Counted from the stretch's first letter, positions 8,965 through 18,272 are shown. The stretch is 46,278 bases of DNA from Paludibacteraceae bacterium (GCA_024401555.1 JAKSKV010000026.1:1-46278), one strand, 5' to 3'. Notes: generated from the sequence alone by a model not told the origin. A program made the numbers and translations.

Positions 8965-9765
8965 TCACCGTTTCCATTCGGATAAATCTGCCTTCCTTTC
9001 TATCCTCTTTTCCAGTTTGCGGGGCAACCAATGGAAGAAATCGAAATGGGTGATTTTCTCAATCTCATCCACATTACGGACCGCCTGTTTCATGGGTTGG
9101 CTGTCGTCGTTGTTCTCGTAAATGAATCCGATTGCCTTTTCCTCTCCCTCTTTGAGCGATAACACCACTTTAAAGAAGGCGTCCGGAACAGCCACTTGGT
9201 GCCTCTTGCCAATCCTTTGCGGATCTTTGCTCCTGAATATAGGACCGCAGACGATGTGTATGCCTCCCTCTTGGATGGCCCATTTCTCGCGACAGATATT
9301 TTCGAGTGCCGCCCAATCTCCAGCGTTCAGTTTAGCGCTTTGTGGGCACATATTGCTCATGAAGAAACATTCGTCCGCCGCCTTGGCGTCAAATCGCATG
9401 TCGGCGAAAGGTGCCATGTGGCCACGGCTTAGTTTGACATCCGTGTGAGCCAATTCTCCTGCGTAGTCATTGTTGGATACCCTGTATTTCTCCTCCACTT
9501 TCGAGTCTTCCGTGAAATTGTTGCTACGCTTGATTCCTTTTGCCCTTGCTTCGTCAGGGGTGAGTTCCCAGGATACCCAGTTCGGAACCAGTAGTTTTTT
9601 GTTTAAGGAAAGGGTATAATGGTCGTGATCGACGACTATGCTATTCTTCCTATGTTGTTTGACCATAAGATCGGTCGGCGTCCCTTCGTTTCCCTTTAGG
9701 GAGAGACAGGAGCTGAGCAGAAGCGATCCTATGAAGATGGACAGTGCCTTTGCGAGTCTATTCAT
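8965..9765 (-). CDS. Lipoprotein DNA/RNA non-specific endonuclease (NUC1/EndA-like)
   Basis: Predicted membrane-anchored beta-beta-alpha-metal nuclease acting outside the cytoplasm. The lipobox LLSSC places the acylated Cys at residue 20. The catalytic region reads KLSRGHMAP with general-base His116, followed by FMSNMCPQ (Asn138) and LNAGDW (Asn147), which would bind magnesium. Family members usually have DRGH, and here the Asp is replaced by Ser, so activity is likely but not certain. It is convergent with the ABC-F gene and lies 61 bases downstream of the OmpP1-type gene, with a terminator between them. Confidence 0.88.
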   Translation of the reverse strand: MNRLAKALSIFIGSLLLSSCLSLKGNEGTPTDLMVKQHRKNSIVVDHDHYTLSLNKKLLVPNWVSWELTPDEARAKGIKRSNNFTEDSKVEEKYRVSNNDYAGELAHTDVKLSRGHMAPFADMRFDAKAADECFFMSNMCPQSAKLNAGDWAALENICREKWAIQEGGIHIVCGPIFRSKDPQRIGKRHQVAVPDAFFKVVLSLKEGEEKAIGFIYENNDDSQPMKQAVRNVDEIEKITHFDFFHWLPRKLEKRIERKADLSEWKR

Positions 9766-9780
9766 GTGTAAAAAAGTAAA

Positions 9781-9805
9781 GGCGCATTGTGATAAGCAAT
9801 GCGCC
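9781..9805 (-). terminator. Hairpin terminator after the OmpP1-type porin gene
   Basis: A 9-bp perfect stem GGCGCATTG / CAATGCGCC with a 7-base loop. On the - strand it is followed by TTTACTTTTTT, and on the + strand by TTTTT. It lies between the porin stop and the nuclease start, so it most likely ends the porin transcript. Confidence 0.75.
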
Positions 9806-9826
9806 TTTTTGTGAGTTATTTCTTTA

Positions 9827-11245
9827 TTAGAATCTCCAACCTACGGTTGCGATGATGTTACGTGTCTTCAATCCCTCTTTCAACGACTCGTCCTTTGTGT
9901 CGAGTGGGAGGTAGTCGTAGAGGTAGTTGGTGGTGTTCTTGAACGCATAAGCCAAGTCGCAGTAGAAGTGCTCACCCTTGTAGCCCGCACCTCCTGTCAC
10001 GTAGACGGATTGTTGAGGAATGGTGATCGCTCTGAAGTTGACGATGTTGTAAGCCTCCTCAGGTGTGTAGTTCTTCATTGGCTTTGATGCGTAAGCGAAA
10101 CCAGCACGGAGGAAGAATCCATCCACCACTTGGAACTCTCCACCTAACTTGATGGTGTGTGTCTTGCACATGCGCTCTTCGGCGAGATCAGCCTCGGAGT
10201 CGAAGTTCATGTCGTTCACCTTCAAACGTGTCTTTTGGAAGTTCTCGAAGTTGTAGTCGATGTCGATCAATCCACGCTTGCCAAGTACAAATCCGATACC
10301 AGCCTTGAATTTAAGAGGAGTCATTAAATCGTAGTATACTGGTTCTCCTTTGTAATCCTCCTTGCAATATTTGTTATTGTCGCCCAATTCTACGCTGTTG
10401 TATTCCTTCATGTCGTAGTAGGTAGGAGTCTCGAAAGAGGCACCGATTCTGAGAACATCCACTGGACGGACGATCAAACCTACTCTGAAGTTAATACCGG
10501 TTCCCTCCATCTCTGCCATGTTGTCCAAGTACCAAGTGTCATCGTATATCACGCTTCCGTCGGACATTGGTGTGTCGGAATACTCCGTGTACATGGAGGT
10601 TTGTTTGTATCTCAAGGTGTTGATGCCCAATGCCGCACCCCAATATACGCGGTTGTTGATGTTCATACCATAGGCGATGTCCCATTGACCGACATGTCCC
10701 TTCTCCATGAAGGAGAGCTCTCGTCTAATGGATTTACTGCCGTATAGAGAACCTAGATCATCGATAAGTCCGATCTCGTATGCGAAATCGTTGTGGAGGT
10801 TACCTTCGCCCATCATAGCGATGTCGTCGGTCAATGAGTGGTTCACCTCGTCTTTTCTTCTGGTGTAGCGGGAGATATTGCTCAATCGGTTGTAGTTGAT
10901 GCCCAAAGAGGAGGTGATGTAACCGCTTTCTCTCTCCCTGTTTTTGCCGAAATTCACGACAAGACCAAAGTTGTTCAATGCACCCTTCACCTCGCCGTCG
11001 TTGTTGATGTATAGAGTAGGGGAGAAGGTGATGTCGTAACTTCTGTAAATACCCAACGCGGCAGGGTTGTCTTTGATGGCGGATGTGTTTCCTCCCAATG
11101 CGGTGAAGGCTCCTGCCATACCCGCATATCTTGCGGTTCCCAACACAGGGTCGATTCTGGATTCGACAACCGCATCCAAAACATTCTGGGAGAATGCCAT
11201 GCTGGTCATCGCCGCAAGTCCTATTGTTGCTAATACTTTTTTCAT
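9827..11245 (-). CDS. Outer-membrane transport protein of the OmpP1/FadL/TodX family
   Basis: Predicted outer-membrane beta barrel for hydrophobic compounds. A cleavable signal peptide (MKKVLATIGLAAMTSMAFSQ) is followed by the family hallmark TARYAGMAGAFTALGG and then NPAALG, the N-terminal hatch region of FadL-like channels. The rest is a series of alternating amphipathic strands rich in Tyr and Gly, and the chain ends in an aromatic residue (GWRF), as expected for BAM recognition. At 472 aa it has normal length. The substrate cannot be told from sequence. It is monocistronic by context, with a hairpin on each side. Confidence 0.9.
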   Translation of the reverse strand: MKKVLATIGLAAMTSMAFSQNVLDAVVESRIDPVLGTARYAGMAGAFTALGGNTSAIKDNPAALGIYRSYDITFSPTLYINNDGEVKGALNNFGLVVNFGKNRERESGYITSSLGINYNRLSNISRYTRRKDEVNHSLTDDIAMMGEGNLHNDFAYEIGLIDDLGSLYGSKSIRRELSFMEKGHVGQWDIAYGMNINNRVYWGAALGINTLRYKQTSMYTEYSDTPMSDGSVIYDDTWYLDNMAEMEGTGINFRVGLIVRPVDVLRIGASFETPTYYDMKEYNSVELGDNNKYCKEDYKGEPVYYDLMTPLKFKAGIGFVLGKRGLIDIDYNFENFQKTRLKVNDMNFDSEADLAEERMCKTHTIKLGGEFQVVDGFFLRAGFAYASKPMKNYTPEEAYNIVNFRAITIPQQSVYVTGGAGYKGEHFYCDLAYAFKNTTNYLYDYLPLDTKDESLKEGLKTRNIIATVGWRF

Positions 11246-11292
11246 ATGCGTAATTTTTAAATTTAATTCTTAACTGAATGGTTTTTATTGAG

Positions 11293-11325
11293 AGGAGATT
11301 CCCGAAACCCTTCCGGGAATCTCCT
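11293..11325 (-). terminator. 12-bp perfect hairpin after the Ser-rich protein gene
   Basis: AGGAGATTCCCG pairs perfectly with CGGGAATCTCCT around a 9-base loop, 23 bases past the stop of the gene at 11348-12562. Neither strand has a T run next to it, so it may be a 3'-stabilising hairpin or a T-tract-poor terminator. Confidence 0.55.
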
Positions 11326-11347
11326 GAAAACTCTTATCTGTTGAATA

Positions 11348-12562
11348 CTATCTGCGTCCTCCTGCGCGGGAAGATCCGCCGCCGCTGTAACTGCCGTGTG
11401 AGCTGGAGCTGCTGGATGAGAATCCGGATCTTGAAGAGCTACTGCTGCTTGATCCACCGGAGAAAGAGCTGCTGGTTCCGTGGGAAGCTCCGCTGTAAGA
11501 AGAGCTACCGCTGTGGGATGAACCGCTGTAAGATGAACCTCCTCTGTAGGAAGATCCGCTGCGGGTACTGCTGCCACTGCGTGCGCTTGAACTGCTTCTT
11601 TGTGCACCGCCACCTACTCTAGAAGAGTAAGATGAACTGTTTGTTCTGCCGCTTGATCTGACAGCGTTTCCGCTAACTGTTCTTGAACCACCTGCTCTTG
11701 CGCTTTGTGAAGAAGATGATTGCGAAGAAGAGGTCGCAACTCTGGTGCTTCCAGAAGTGCCACTTGAACTGCGGACTGAAGATGCCGTGTTGGTGTGGGC
11801 TTGACTTCTTACGACGCGTGTGCCACTGTTTCTCACATCATTTCCTGTCATAATGCGACGAGGAGAGGTCAAGTGACGACGGTTGTCGAAGTGGTGGACT
11901 GGATGATAATAGTGGTGTGCGTGTCCGTAGTGGTATGGGTGGTAGCCCCATCCATAGTAGCTTGGATAGTAACCATAATATCCGTAATAGTTCCAGCCAT
12001 AGTAGTTCCAACCGTAGTTGTGGCACCAGTGGTGTGAGTAGTAGTGCGGATAGTAGTATGAGTGATAGTAATCCCAACCCCATGGATAATCATAACTGTA
12101 TGGGTTTGACAACACATAGATGTTCGTAGTGGATGGGTTTGTGCTGATCTCCGCATCGTCTGCTGTGTACATCGGAATGCCAGCGTCGTGGAAACGATTC
12201 AATCTTTCGGTGTAGCTGTAATCATCACCCTTCTCCACCATAATGGTGTCGGTATAGAAATCAGAACCCACGATAGTCGGATCCTCCACATAGATGGTGT
12301 CGTTGCTGACGCGCACATCTTGTTGTTGTTTGCTCTTGATCACCATAGTCTGATAAGACTTCTCGGCCTCAGCCTTCTTAGCCTCCTTCTCTGCTTTCAT
12401 CTTTTCCCTGGCCTCAAGACGCGCTTTTTGGCGGGCGATAGCTGCTTCCTCCTCCTTTTTAGCGTCGGAAGTTGAGTAGTAGATGTCATCGACAACGGCA
12501 AATGCGTTGAGCGGTAGGACTACTGTCCCTAATGCATATAAAAAGAATTTTAGAATTTTCAT
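11348..12562 (-). CDS. Exported low-complexity protein: charged coiled coil, Tyr/His-rich middle, Ser-rich tail
   Basis: Function unknown. A signal peptide (about 1-22, ending NAFA) is followed by three parts. A Lys/Glu/Ala coiled-coil stretch (about 32-72) comes first. A segment dominated by Tyr, His, Trp and Gly follows (about 155-225, with repeats such as YYGWNYYGYYGYY). The C-terminal half (about 245-404) is almost entirely Ser, Gly, Arg and Ala and ends GGRR. There is no lipobox. The composition suggests an extracellular or periplasmic surface-associated polymer-like protein. Because the tail is repetitive at DNA level, its length may vary between strains. Confidence 0.7.
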   Translation of the reverse strand: MKILKFFLYALGTVVLPLNAFAVVDDIYYSTSDAKKEEEAAIARQKARLEAREKMKAEKEAKKAEAEKSYQTMVIKSKQQQDVRVSNDTIYVEDPTIVGSDFYTDTIMVEKGDDYSYTERLNRFHDAGIPMYTADDAEISTNPSTTNIYVLSNPYSYDYPWGWDYYHSYYYPHYYSHHWCHNYGWNYYGWNYYGYYGYYPSYYGWGYHPYHYGHAHHYYHPVHHFDNRRHLTSPRRIMTGNDVRNSGTRVVRSQAHTNTASSVRSSSGTSGSTRVATSSSQSSSSQSARAGGSRTVSGNAVRSSGRTNSSSYSSRVGGGAQRSSSSARSGSSTRSGSSYRGGSSYSGSSHSGSSSYSGASHGTSSSFSGGSSSSSSSRSGFSSSSSSSHGSYSGGGSSRAGGRR

Positions 12563-12610
12563 GGCCTTACCCTCCTATATTTAAATTCAAAAAACTTACT
12601 TTTGTGTTTA

Positions 12611-12640
12611 CAAAGATAATAAATAATCTCTTCACTGAAA
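12611..12640 (-). promoter_or_regulatory. Promoter of the Ser-rich protein gene
   Basis: On the - strand TATCTTTG (complement at 12611-12618) fits the -7 consensus and TTTC (complement at 12637-12640) sits 18 bases upstream as a -33-like box. The start codon is about 50 bases downstream of the box. Confidence 0.6.
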
Positions 12641-12660
12641 CCTTTCTTTCGTTTCAGTGA
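12632..12660. promoter_or_regulatory. 10-bp palindrome overlapping a -33 box (possible operator)
   Basis: TCACTGAAAC and GTTTCAGTGA form a perfect inverted repeat around a 9-base CT-rich spacer (12642-12650). One arm covers the -33-like element of the divergent Ser-rich protein gene. The other arm points toward prmA. It could bind a dimeric repressor or activator. It lacks a T run, which makes a terminator less likely. Confidence 0.45.
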
Positions 12661-12744
12661 TACGAAAATAGATTAAAGTTTGGGGTTCCCAAAATGATAT
12701 GGACCATTTCCCCGATATTATCGACGAATTAATATTTGTGAACG

Positions 12745-13587
12745 ATGAAATACGTTGAGGTAAAATTTAAATTTTCGTCCCAAGAGGATTTTGTAAAGGA
12801 TTTGTTAACCAATGAGTTAGGTGAAATTGGATTCGAAAGCTTCTCTGTGGAGGCGGATACTTTGATCGCCTATGTGCAGACGCCTGTATTCGACGAATCG
12901 GCCCTAAAAAGTGTGGTTTCCGAATTCCCGTACGACAGTGAAATCCGTTACGAAGCGAAAGCGGCTGAGGATAAGGATTGGAACGAGGAGTGGGAGAAGA
13001 ATTATTTTGAGCCTATCGTGATCGGAAACGAATGTGTGGTGCATGGTTCTTTCCATAAGGATGTACCTGTTGCCAAATATGATATCATCATCAATCCTAA
13101 AATGGCCTTCGGTACTGGCTATCACGCCACCACCACCTTGATGATGAAGGCCTTGCTCAGCAATGACCTTTCGGGAAAGAGCCTCTTGGATATGGGGTGC
13201 GGTACCGCTATTTTGGCCATTCTTGCCCAGAAGAAGGGCGCAGGCCGTACGGTGGGAATCGATATCGACGAGTGGGCCTACGAGAACGCGAAGGAGAACA
13301 TCGTCATCAACGGGACGCCAAACATCGAGATTCGTTTGGGAGGCGCCGATGCGCTTCGGGAGGAGACCTTCGATATCATCATGGCCAATATCAATCGAAA
13401 TATACTTTTACAGGATATACAACACTATGCGAAACGACTCCATGTCGGCTCCTTGTTGTATATGAGCGGATTCTACGAGACGGATATCCCCGTTATCGAG
13501 GCGGAGGCGGAGAAGCATGGCTTGAAGCGGATCTCCTACGAGAAACAGGGAGATTGGGTAGCTGTCCGATTTGAGAAGATGGAATGA
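12745..13587 (+). CDS. prmA: Ribosomal protein L11 methyltransferase
   Basis: S-adenosylmethionine-dependent methyltransferase that trimethylates ribosomal protein L11. The N-terminal L11-recognition domain (about 1-90) contains DKDWNEEWEKNYFEPI. The catalytic Rossmann domain shows FGTGYHATTTLM, motif I LLDMGCGTAILAI (about 147) and the motif FDIIMANINRN (NxxR variant of the family's NPP-like site). At 280 aa it has family length. It heads a run of + strand genes, but a 33-base gap to the helicase gives no sign of a terminator. Confidence 0.95.
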   Translation: MKYVEVKFKFSSQEDFVKDLLTNELGEIGFESFSVEADTLIAYVQTPVFDESALKSVVSEFPYDSEIRYEAKAAEDKDWNEEWEKNYFEPIVIGNECVVHGSFHKDVPVAKYDIIINPKMAFGTGYHATTTLMMKALLSNDLSGKSLLDMGCGTAILAILAQKKGAGRTVGIDIDEWAYENAKENIVINGTPNIEIRLGGADALREETFDIIMANINRNILLQDIQHYAKRLHVGSLLYMSGFYETDIPVIEAEAEKHGLKRISYEKQGDWVAVRFEKME

Positions 13588-13620
13588 TAATCATTCATTT
13601 ATGATAAAAAACCTACTGTT

Positions 13621-15762
13621 ATGATGCAAACTAATCCACAATTGGAACTGGCTCGTCGTATCATCGCCGAGACGGGTTCCAATCTGTTCCTGACGGGAAA
13701 GGCGGGAACTGGTAAGACAACTTTTTTAAGACAATTGAGGGCGCACTCGCCAAAACGGATGGTGGTGGTGGCTCCTACGGGTGTCGCGGCCATCAATGCG
13801 GGTGGTGTGACCATCCATTCTTTTTTTCAAATCCCCTTTGGCCCTTATCTGCCAGGCAAGAAAGACCTTGCGAAAGAGGTGGGCAAAATGCGGCGGGAAA
13901 AATTGAATATCATCCGTACGCTGGATCTTTTGGTGATCGATGAGGTCAGTATGGTACGCGCGGATCTGCTGGATTGCATTGACGATGTCCTCCGTCGGGT
14001 GCGTCGATCGCCGTTGCCGTTTGGCGGTGTGCAACTCTTGATGATCGGGGATACCCAACAATTGACTCCTGTGGTGAAGGACGATGAGTGGCAGATGTTG
14101 GGGGAGGTTTACGATACGCCCTATTTTTTCAGCAGTCGAGCCTTGTTGAAGACACGCTTCTCTTGTGTGGAGTTGAAGCAGATCTTCCGTCAGGATGATG
14201 AGGCCTTCATCGATTTGTTGAACCGTATTCGCGAGAACCGGGTGGACGCAGGTATGTTGGCGGATTTGAACAAACGCTGCATGCCTCACTTTAACCCCTC
14301 CGATAAGGATGGTTACATTCGGCTGACCACCCACAATTCGTCAGCGCAAAAAATCAATGAGACAAAACTCTCCGCTTTAAAGACGAAATCCTACCAATTC
14401 GATGCCGATGTGACGGGCATTTTCCCCGAATACGCCTATCCGACCGATGCCCATTTGGTCTTGAAGGAGAATGCGCAGGTAATGTTCATCAAAAACGACT
14501 CCTCTTCGGAGAAACGTTACTACAATGGTAAAATAGGCGTGGTGAAGCGTATTGACGACCATGAGATTGTGGTGGAGGATCGGAGTACGGGCGACACCGT
14601 CACCGTGAATCGGGAGGTCTGGGAAAATATCCGCTACGAAATCAACAAGGAGACCAAGGAGATTGTTGAGGTGGTGGATGGCACCTTCGAACAGTACCCG
14701 TTGAAGACCGCTTGGGCGATCACTATCCATAAAAGTCAAGGTCTCACTTTCGAACGGGCGATCATCGACGCAGGCTCCTCCTTTTCGCATGGACAGGTCT
14801 ATGTGGCGCTCAGCCGTTGCAAACGGTTGGATGGACTGGTACTCAGTTCTCCTATCACAATGGCCTCCATCCGCCATGATGTCCGTGTGGATTATTTTAA
14901 CCAGGAGATGGAGAGCCGCGAGCCGGACGAGGCGGGAATGACGCAGCTGCATAGGGAGTATTATATACAGTTAGCCAGTGAGCAGTTCTCCTTTAATGGT
15001 TTGTTGCAACCACTCTTTGCCATGCAACGGTTGATGGTCGAGTCTTTCGCCAAGTTGTATCCCGCCACTTTGAAGTTGGTGGATGAGGCTCTGCCTCTAC
15101 TGAAAGAGGAGGTGGATGATGTGGCGTTACGTTTTGTGCAGCAGCTAACGATGCTGGCCAATGAGAGCCTGAATGTTGATGAGGATGAGAAATTGTTTGA
15201 AAGAACGCAAAAAGCGGCCGAATATTTTTCAAAAAAATGTGAATCTGTCGTACCTTCGTTGCTCGAAGCGTTGGTCTCCGTCGAGTCGAATAACAAGGAG
15301 GTGATGAAGCGGTTCAATGATTTGCTGAACACCATCCAAAGTGCCTATGATGAGAAGATGGCGACGCTGGCGGCTTGTGACAGAGGTTTTGTCGCGTCTC
15401 GTTTCCTGGATAGGAGGAACGATGCGATAGTCTCTGGCAAGGCGTTGAAGAGGTCTAAAGCGGAGAAGACTCCTTCTTACGAGTTGACGTTTCGCCTTTA
15501 TCGTGAGGGAATGACGGTTGATGAGATCTCGGAGGAGAGAGGCTTCGCTATGAGCACGGTAGAGACGCATCTTTTCCAATGTGTGCAACATGGTTTGTTG
15601 TCCGCTGAGGATATATGGACGAAGGAACGATGGGCGGAGCTCCGTGCCTTTGTGAAAAAACATTCCGACGTGTCGTTGGGAGAGATGTATAAATTGGGTG
15701 ATGAGAAGTATAGCTATTCGGAATTGCGTATAGCTCAATATATTAACAAAGAAAATGATTGA
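13621..15762 (+). CDS. PIF1-like superfamily 1B helicase with a C-terminal helix-turn-helix domain
   Basis: Predicted 5'-3' DNA helicase. Walker A GKAGTGKT is at residues 26-33, Walker B LLVIDEVSM near 102, GDTQQLTPV is the sensor/motif III region, and the C-terminal RecA fold has KTAWAITIHKSQGLTFE and VYVALSRCKRLDGL (about 360-405). After a helical linker rich in charged residues, about 615-700 forms an HTH_40-type domain (for example LYREGMTVDEISEERGFAM). This helicase plus HTH arrangement is common in Bacteroidota, and its cellular role is not settled. The start at ATG 13621 is supported by proximity of the nucleotide-binding motif. Its TGA lies inside the first codons of the LD-carboxypeptidase reading frame. 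Confidence 0.9.
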   Translation: MMQTNPQLELARRIIAETGSNLFLTGKAGTGKTTFLRQLRAHSPKRMVVVAPTGVAAINAGGVTIHSFFQIPFGPYLPGKKDLAKEVGKMRREKLNIIRTLDLLVIDEVSMVRADLLDCIDDVLRRVRRSPLPFGGVQLLMIGDTQQLTPVVKDDEWQMLGEVYDTPYFFSSRALLKTRFSCVELKQIFRQDDEAFIDLLNRIRENRVDAGMLADLNKRCMPHFNPSDKDGYIRLTTHNSSAQKINETKLSALKTKSYQFDADVTGIFPEYAYPTDAHLVLKENAQVMFIKNDSSSEKRYYNGKIGVVKRIDDHEIVVEDRSTGDTVTVNREVWENIRYEINKETKEIVEVVDGTFEQYPLKTAWAITIHKSQGLTFERAIIDAGSSFSHGQVYVALSRCKRLDGLVLSSPITMASIRHDVRVDYFNQEMESREPDEAGMTQLHREYYIQLASEQFSFNGLLQPLFAMQRLMVESFAKLYPATLKLVDEALPLLKEEVDDVALRFVQQLTMLANESLNVDEDEKLFERTQKAAEYFSKKCESVVPSLLEALVSVESNNKEVMKRFNDLLNTIQSAYDEKMATLAACDRGFVASRFLDRRNDAIVSGKALKRSKAEKTPSYELTFRLYREGMTVDEISEERGFAMSTVETHLFQCVQHGLLSAEDIWTKERWAELRAFVKKHSDVSLGEMYKLGDEKYSYSELRIAQYINKEND

Positions 15763-16801
15763 TATGAGAAGAGTATTGTGGGCAATCGTCCCTTCATTGT
15801 TGTTGTGCGCCTCTTGTAAGAAGGTGTATGAGGAGAATTATTATTACAACACGGATGAGAATGTTTATAACTACGAGTATTACCAGACTATTTTGTTGAA
15901 TCAGGAGGAGATTTCGCAAGATCTTCGCCCTGAGTATTTGAAGAAGGGTGATACGGTGGCGGTCTTTGCCGCTTCCAATAAGGTGACCGTGAGTGAAATG
16001 GCCAATGGTATCCAGACCTTGAAAAGTTGGGGCTTGAATGTAGTCGAGGCGGAGAATCTCTATGCCGAGGATGGCCGCTATGCGGGAACCCAGTCTCAAC
16101 GCATCATCGGTTTGCAAAAGTTGATGGACAATCCGAACATCAAGGCGCTCTTCTCCGCTCGTGGCGGATATGGTGCGGCGCAGGTCATTTCCTTCCTTGA
16201 TTTGGAGAAGTTCCAGAAGAACCCTAAATGGGTGGTGGGTTACAGTGATGTGACCGCCCTTCATGCGGCGTTGAATAATTTAGGCATCGAGTCTGTTCAT
16301 GGCCCGATGGTGAATAATATGACACACGCCGAGAGCGTGGAGAGCTTGCGCAAGATGCTTTTCGGCGAGTCGGTCTCATATACCATTCCGAAGAACAGCA
16401 ACTGCAGAACGGGAAGCGCCGAAGGTAGGTTGGTGGGTGGTAACCTCTCCTTGATTTATAGCTTGGGCGGAACCTTGTTCGACCTGAATGTGAAGAATGC
16501 GATCCTTTTGATTGAGGATACGGGCGAGAGCAATTACCATTTGGACCGTATGTTGACCAACTTGAAATTGAGTGGTAAACTCGATTGCATCAAAGGTTTG
16601 GTGGTCGGTGAGTTCATCAAGATGAATCAAGGCGGAGACGCTCCTGTCAATGAGATCATCCTCGACAAAGTGAAGGATCTAGGCATTCCGGTGATGTATG
16701 GAATCAATGTGGGACACGATGTGGCGAACAATGCGGTATGCTTGGGAAGAACGGTGAAGTTGACGGTGGATGACAACAACGCGACGCTCTCTTTCGAATA
16801 A
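15755..16801 (+). CDS. Lipoprotein LD-carboxypeptidase (peptidase family S66)
   Basis: Predicted periplasm-facing enzyme that trims the terminal D-Ala from muropeptide tetrapeptides (L,D-carboxypeptidase, LdcA-like). The lipobox is LLCASC. The S66 core has SARGGYGA, the nucleophile motif GYSDVT (Ser at residue 164) and the Glu/His relay regions IEDTGESNYHLDRM and INVGHDVANN. Classical LdcA is cytoplasmic, whereas this one has a lipoprotein signal, so it probably works on peptidoglycan outside. The first ATG (15755) overlaps the helicase stop. An ATG three codons later (15764) is equally plausible and fits the signal peptide well. Confidence 0.9.
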   Translation: MIDMRRVLWAIVPSLLLCASCKKVYEENYYYNTDENVYNYEYYQTILLNQEEISQDLRPEYLKKGDTVAVFAASNKVTVSEMANGIQTLKSWGLNVVEAENLYAEDGRYAGTQSQRIIGLQKLMDNPNIKALFSARGGYGAAQVISFLDLEKFQKNPKWVVGYSDVTALHAALNNLGIESVHGPMVNNMTHAESVESLRKMLFGESVSYTIPKNSNCRTGSAEGRLVGGNLSLIYSLGGTLFDLNVKNAILLIEDTGESNYHLDRMLTNLKLSGKLDCIKGLVVGEFIKMNQGGDAPVNEIILDKVKDLGIPVMYGINVGHDVANNAVCLGRTVKLTVDDNNATLSFE

Positions 16802-16824
16802 TAACATAGGATAAGTATAGGTCG

Positions 16825-18192
16825 ATGGCAAAGGTTAAATCTGTATATGTCTGTCAAAATTGTGGCGCAGAGGCTGCGAAATGGGTGGGGAAATGTCCCG
16901 CTTGCGGGGAGTGGAACACCTATGTGGAGGAGGTAGTCCGTAAGGAGTCGAAGGGAGCGCAAACACTGAATTTCGTTCCCGACAGCGGAAAGTCCAAGCC
17001 TGTCCGTATCGATGAGGTGGAGACCGCCGAGGAGCCGCGCGACGATACGGGAAACAATGAGTTCAACCGTGTCTTGGGAGGTGGAATCGTGCCAGGATCC
17101 CTCACATTGATAGGCGGTGAGCCGGGAATCGGCAAATCCACCTTGATATTGCAGATCGCTTTGAGCCTATACAATAAAAAGATACTTTATGTCTCCGGCG
17201 AGGAGAGCGTGAAACAATTGAAGCTGCGCGCGGATCGTCTGTCAACGCAGGCGAACCCCAATTGCTATATTGTCAGCGAGACCTCTTTGGAACAAATTTT
17301 TGTCCACATACAAAACGTGCAACCAGACCTGGTGGTGATAGATTCTATCCAGACGATCAGTACGGAGATGGTCGAGTCTTCGCCTGGTAGCGTCTCCCAG
17401 GTGAGGGAGTGCGCGGCCGCTATCCTGAAATTCGCGAAGGAGAGTGGTGTGCCGGTCTTGATGGTGGGCCATATCAACAAGGAGGGTAATATCGCCGGAC
17501 CGAAGGTGTTGGAGCATATCGTGGATACGGTGCTTCAATTCGAAGGCGATCAGCACTATATGTACCGTATTCTCCGATCCATCAAGAACCGTTTCGGAAG
17601 CACTTCCGAATTGGGAATCTATGAGATGCGGCAATCTGGATTGAGGGAGGTTTCCAACCCCTCGGAACTCTTGCTGAGTAACAACCATGCGGGGTTGAGC
17701 GGCACATCGATCGGTGTGGCCATCGAGGGCGTGCGTCCCTTCTTGATCGAGGTGCAGTCGTTGGTCAGTTCGGCGGCGTATGGCACACCGCAACGCTCCA
17801 CGACGGGCTTTGACATCCGTCGTCTCAATATGTTGTTGGCGGTGCTGGAGAAGCGTGTCGGTTTTAAATTGGCGCAGAAGGATGTTTACTTGAATATCGC
17901 AGGCGGATTGCGCATCAATGATCCAGCTTTGGACCTTGCGATTATTACGGCGATACTCTCTTCCAATATGGATATTGTGGTGGATGCGCAGACCTGCTTG
18001 ACTGGTGAGATTGGCCTCTCCGGAGAGATTCGTCCGGTCAACCGCATCGAGCAACGCATCTCCGAGGCGGAGAAGTTGGGCTTTAAAAGGATCATTATTC
18101 CCGAATTCAAGAATTTGGATGTGAAGAAATGGAACATCGAGATTGTCTCCGCCCGTAAGGTGGATGAGGCCTTCTCCTCCATCTTCGGTTGA
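16825..18192 (+). CDS. radA: DNA repair protein RadA/Sms
   Basis: RecA-like ATPase/helicase acting in branch migration during recombination. The N-terminal C4 zinc finger uses Cys10, Cys13, Cys24 and Cys27. Walker A GEPGIGKST is at residues 98-106, the RadA-specific motif KNRFG near 255, and the C-terminal Lon-like domain contains GLSGEIRPVNRIEQRI. At 455 aa it has family length. It starts 23 bases after the LD-carboxypeptidase, so they may share a transcript. Confidence 0.97.
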   Translation: MAKVKSVYVCQNCGAEAAKWVGKCPACGEWNTYVEEVVRKESKGAQTLNFVPDSGKSKPVRIDEVETAEEPRDDTGNNEFNRVLGGGIVPGSLTLIGGEPGIGKSTLILQIALSLYNKKILYVSGEESVKQLKLRADRLSTQANPNCYIVSETSLEQIFVHIQNVQPDLVVIDSIQTISTEMVESSPGSVSQVRECAAAILKFAKESGVPVLMVGHINKEGNIAGPKVLEHIVDTVLQFEGDQHYMYRILRSIKNRFGSTSELGIYEMRQSGLREVSNPSELLLSNNHAGLSGTSIGVAIEGVRPFLIEVQSLVSSAAYGTPQRSTTGFDIRRLNMLLAVLEKRVGFKLAQKDVYLNIAGGLRINDPALDLAIITAILSSNMDIVVDAQTCLTGEIGLSGEIRPVNRIEQRISEAEKLGFKRIIIPEFKNLDVKKWNIEIVSARKVDEAFSSIFG

Positions 18193-18272
18193 TTTCGATT
18201 TTTTTAACTATTTGAGCAAAATAGAGCGTGTCGGTGCGGCGTTAAGTGTAAAGAGAAGTGTGATAAATAGAG

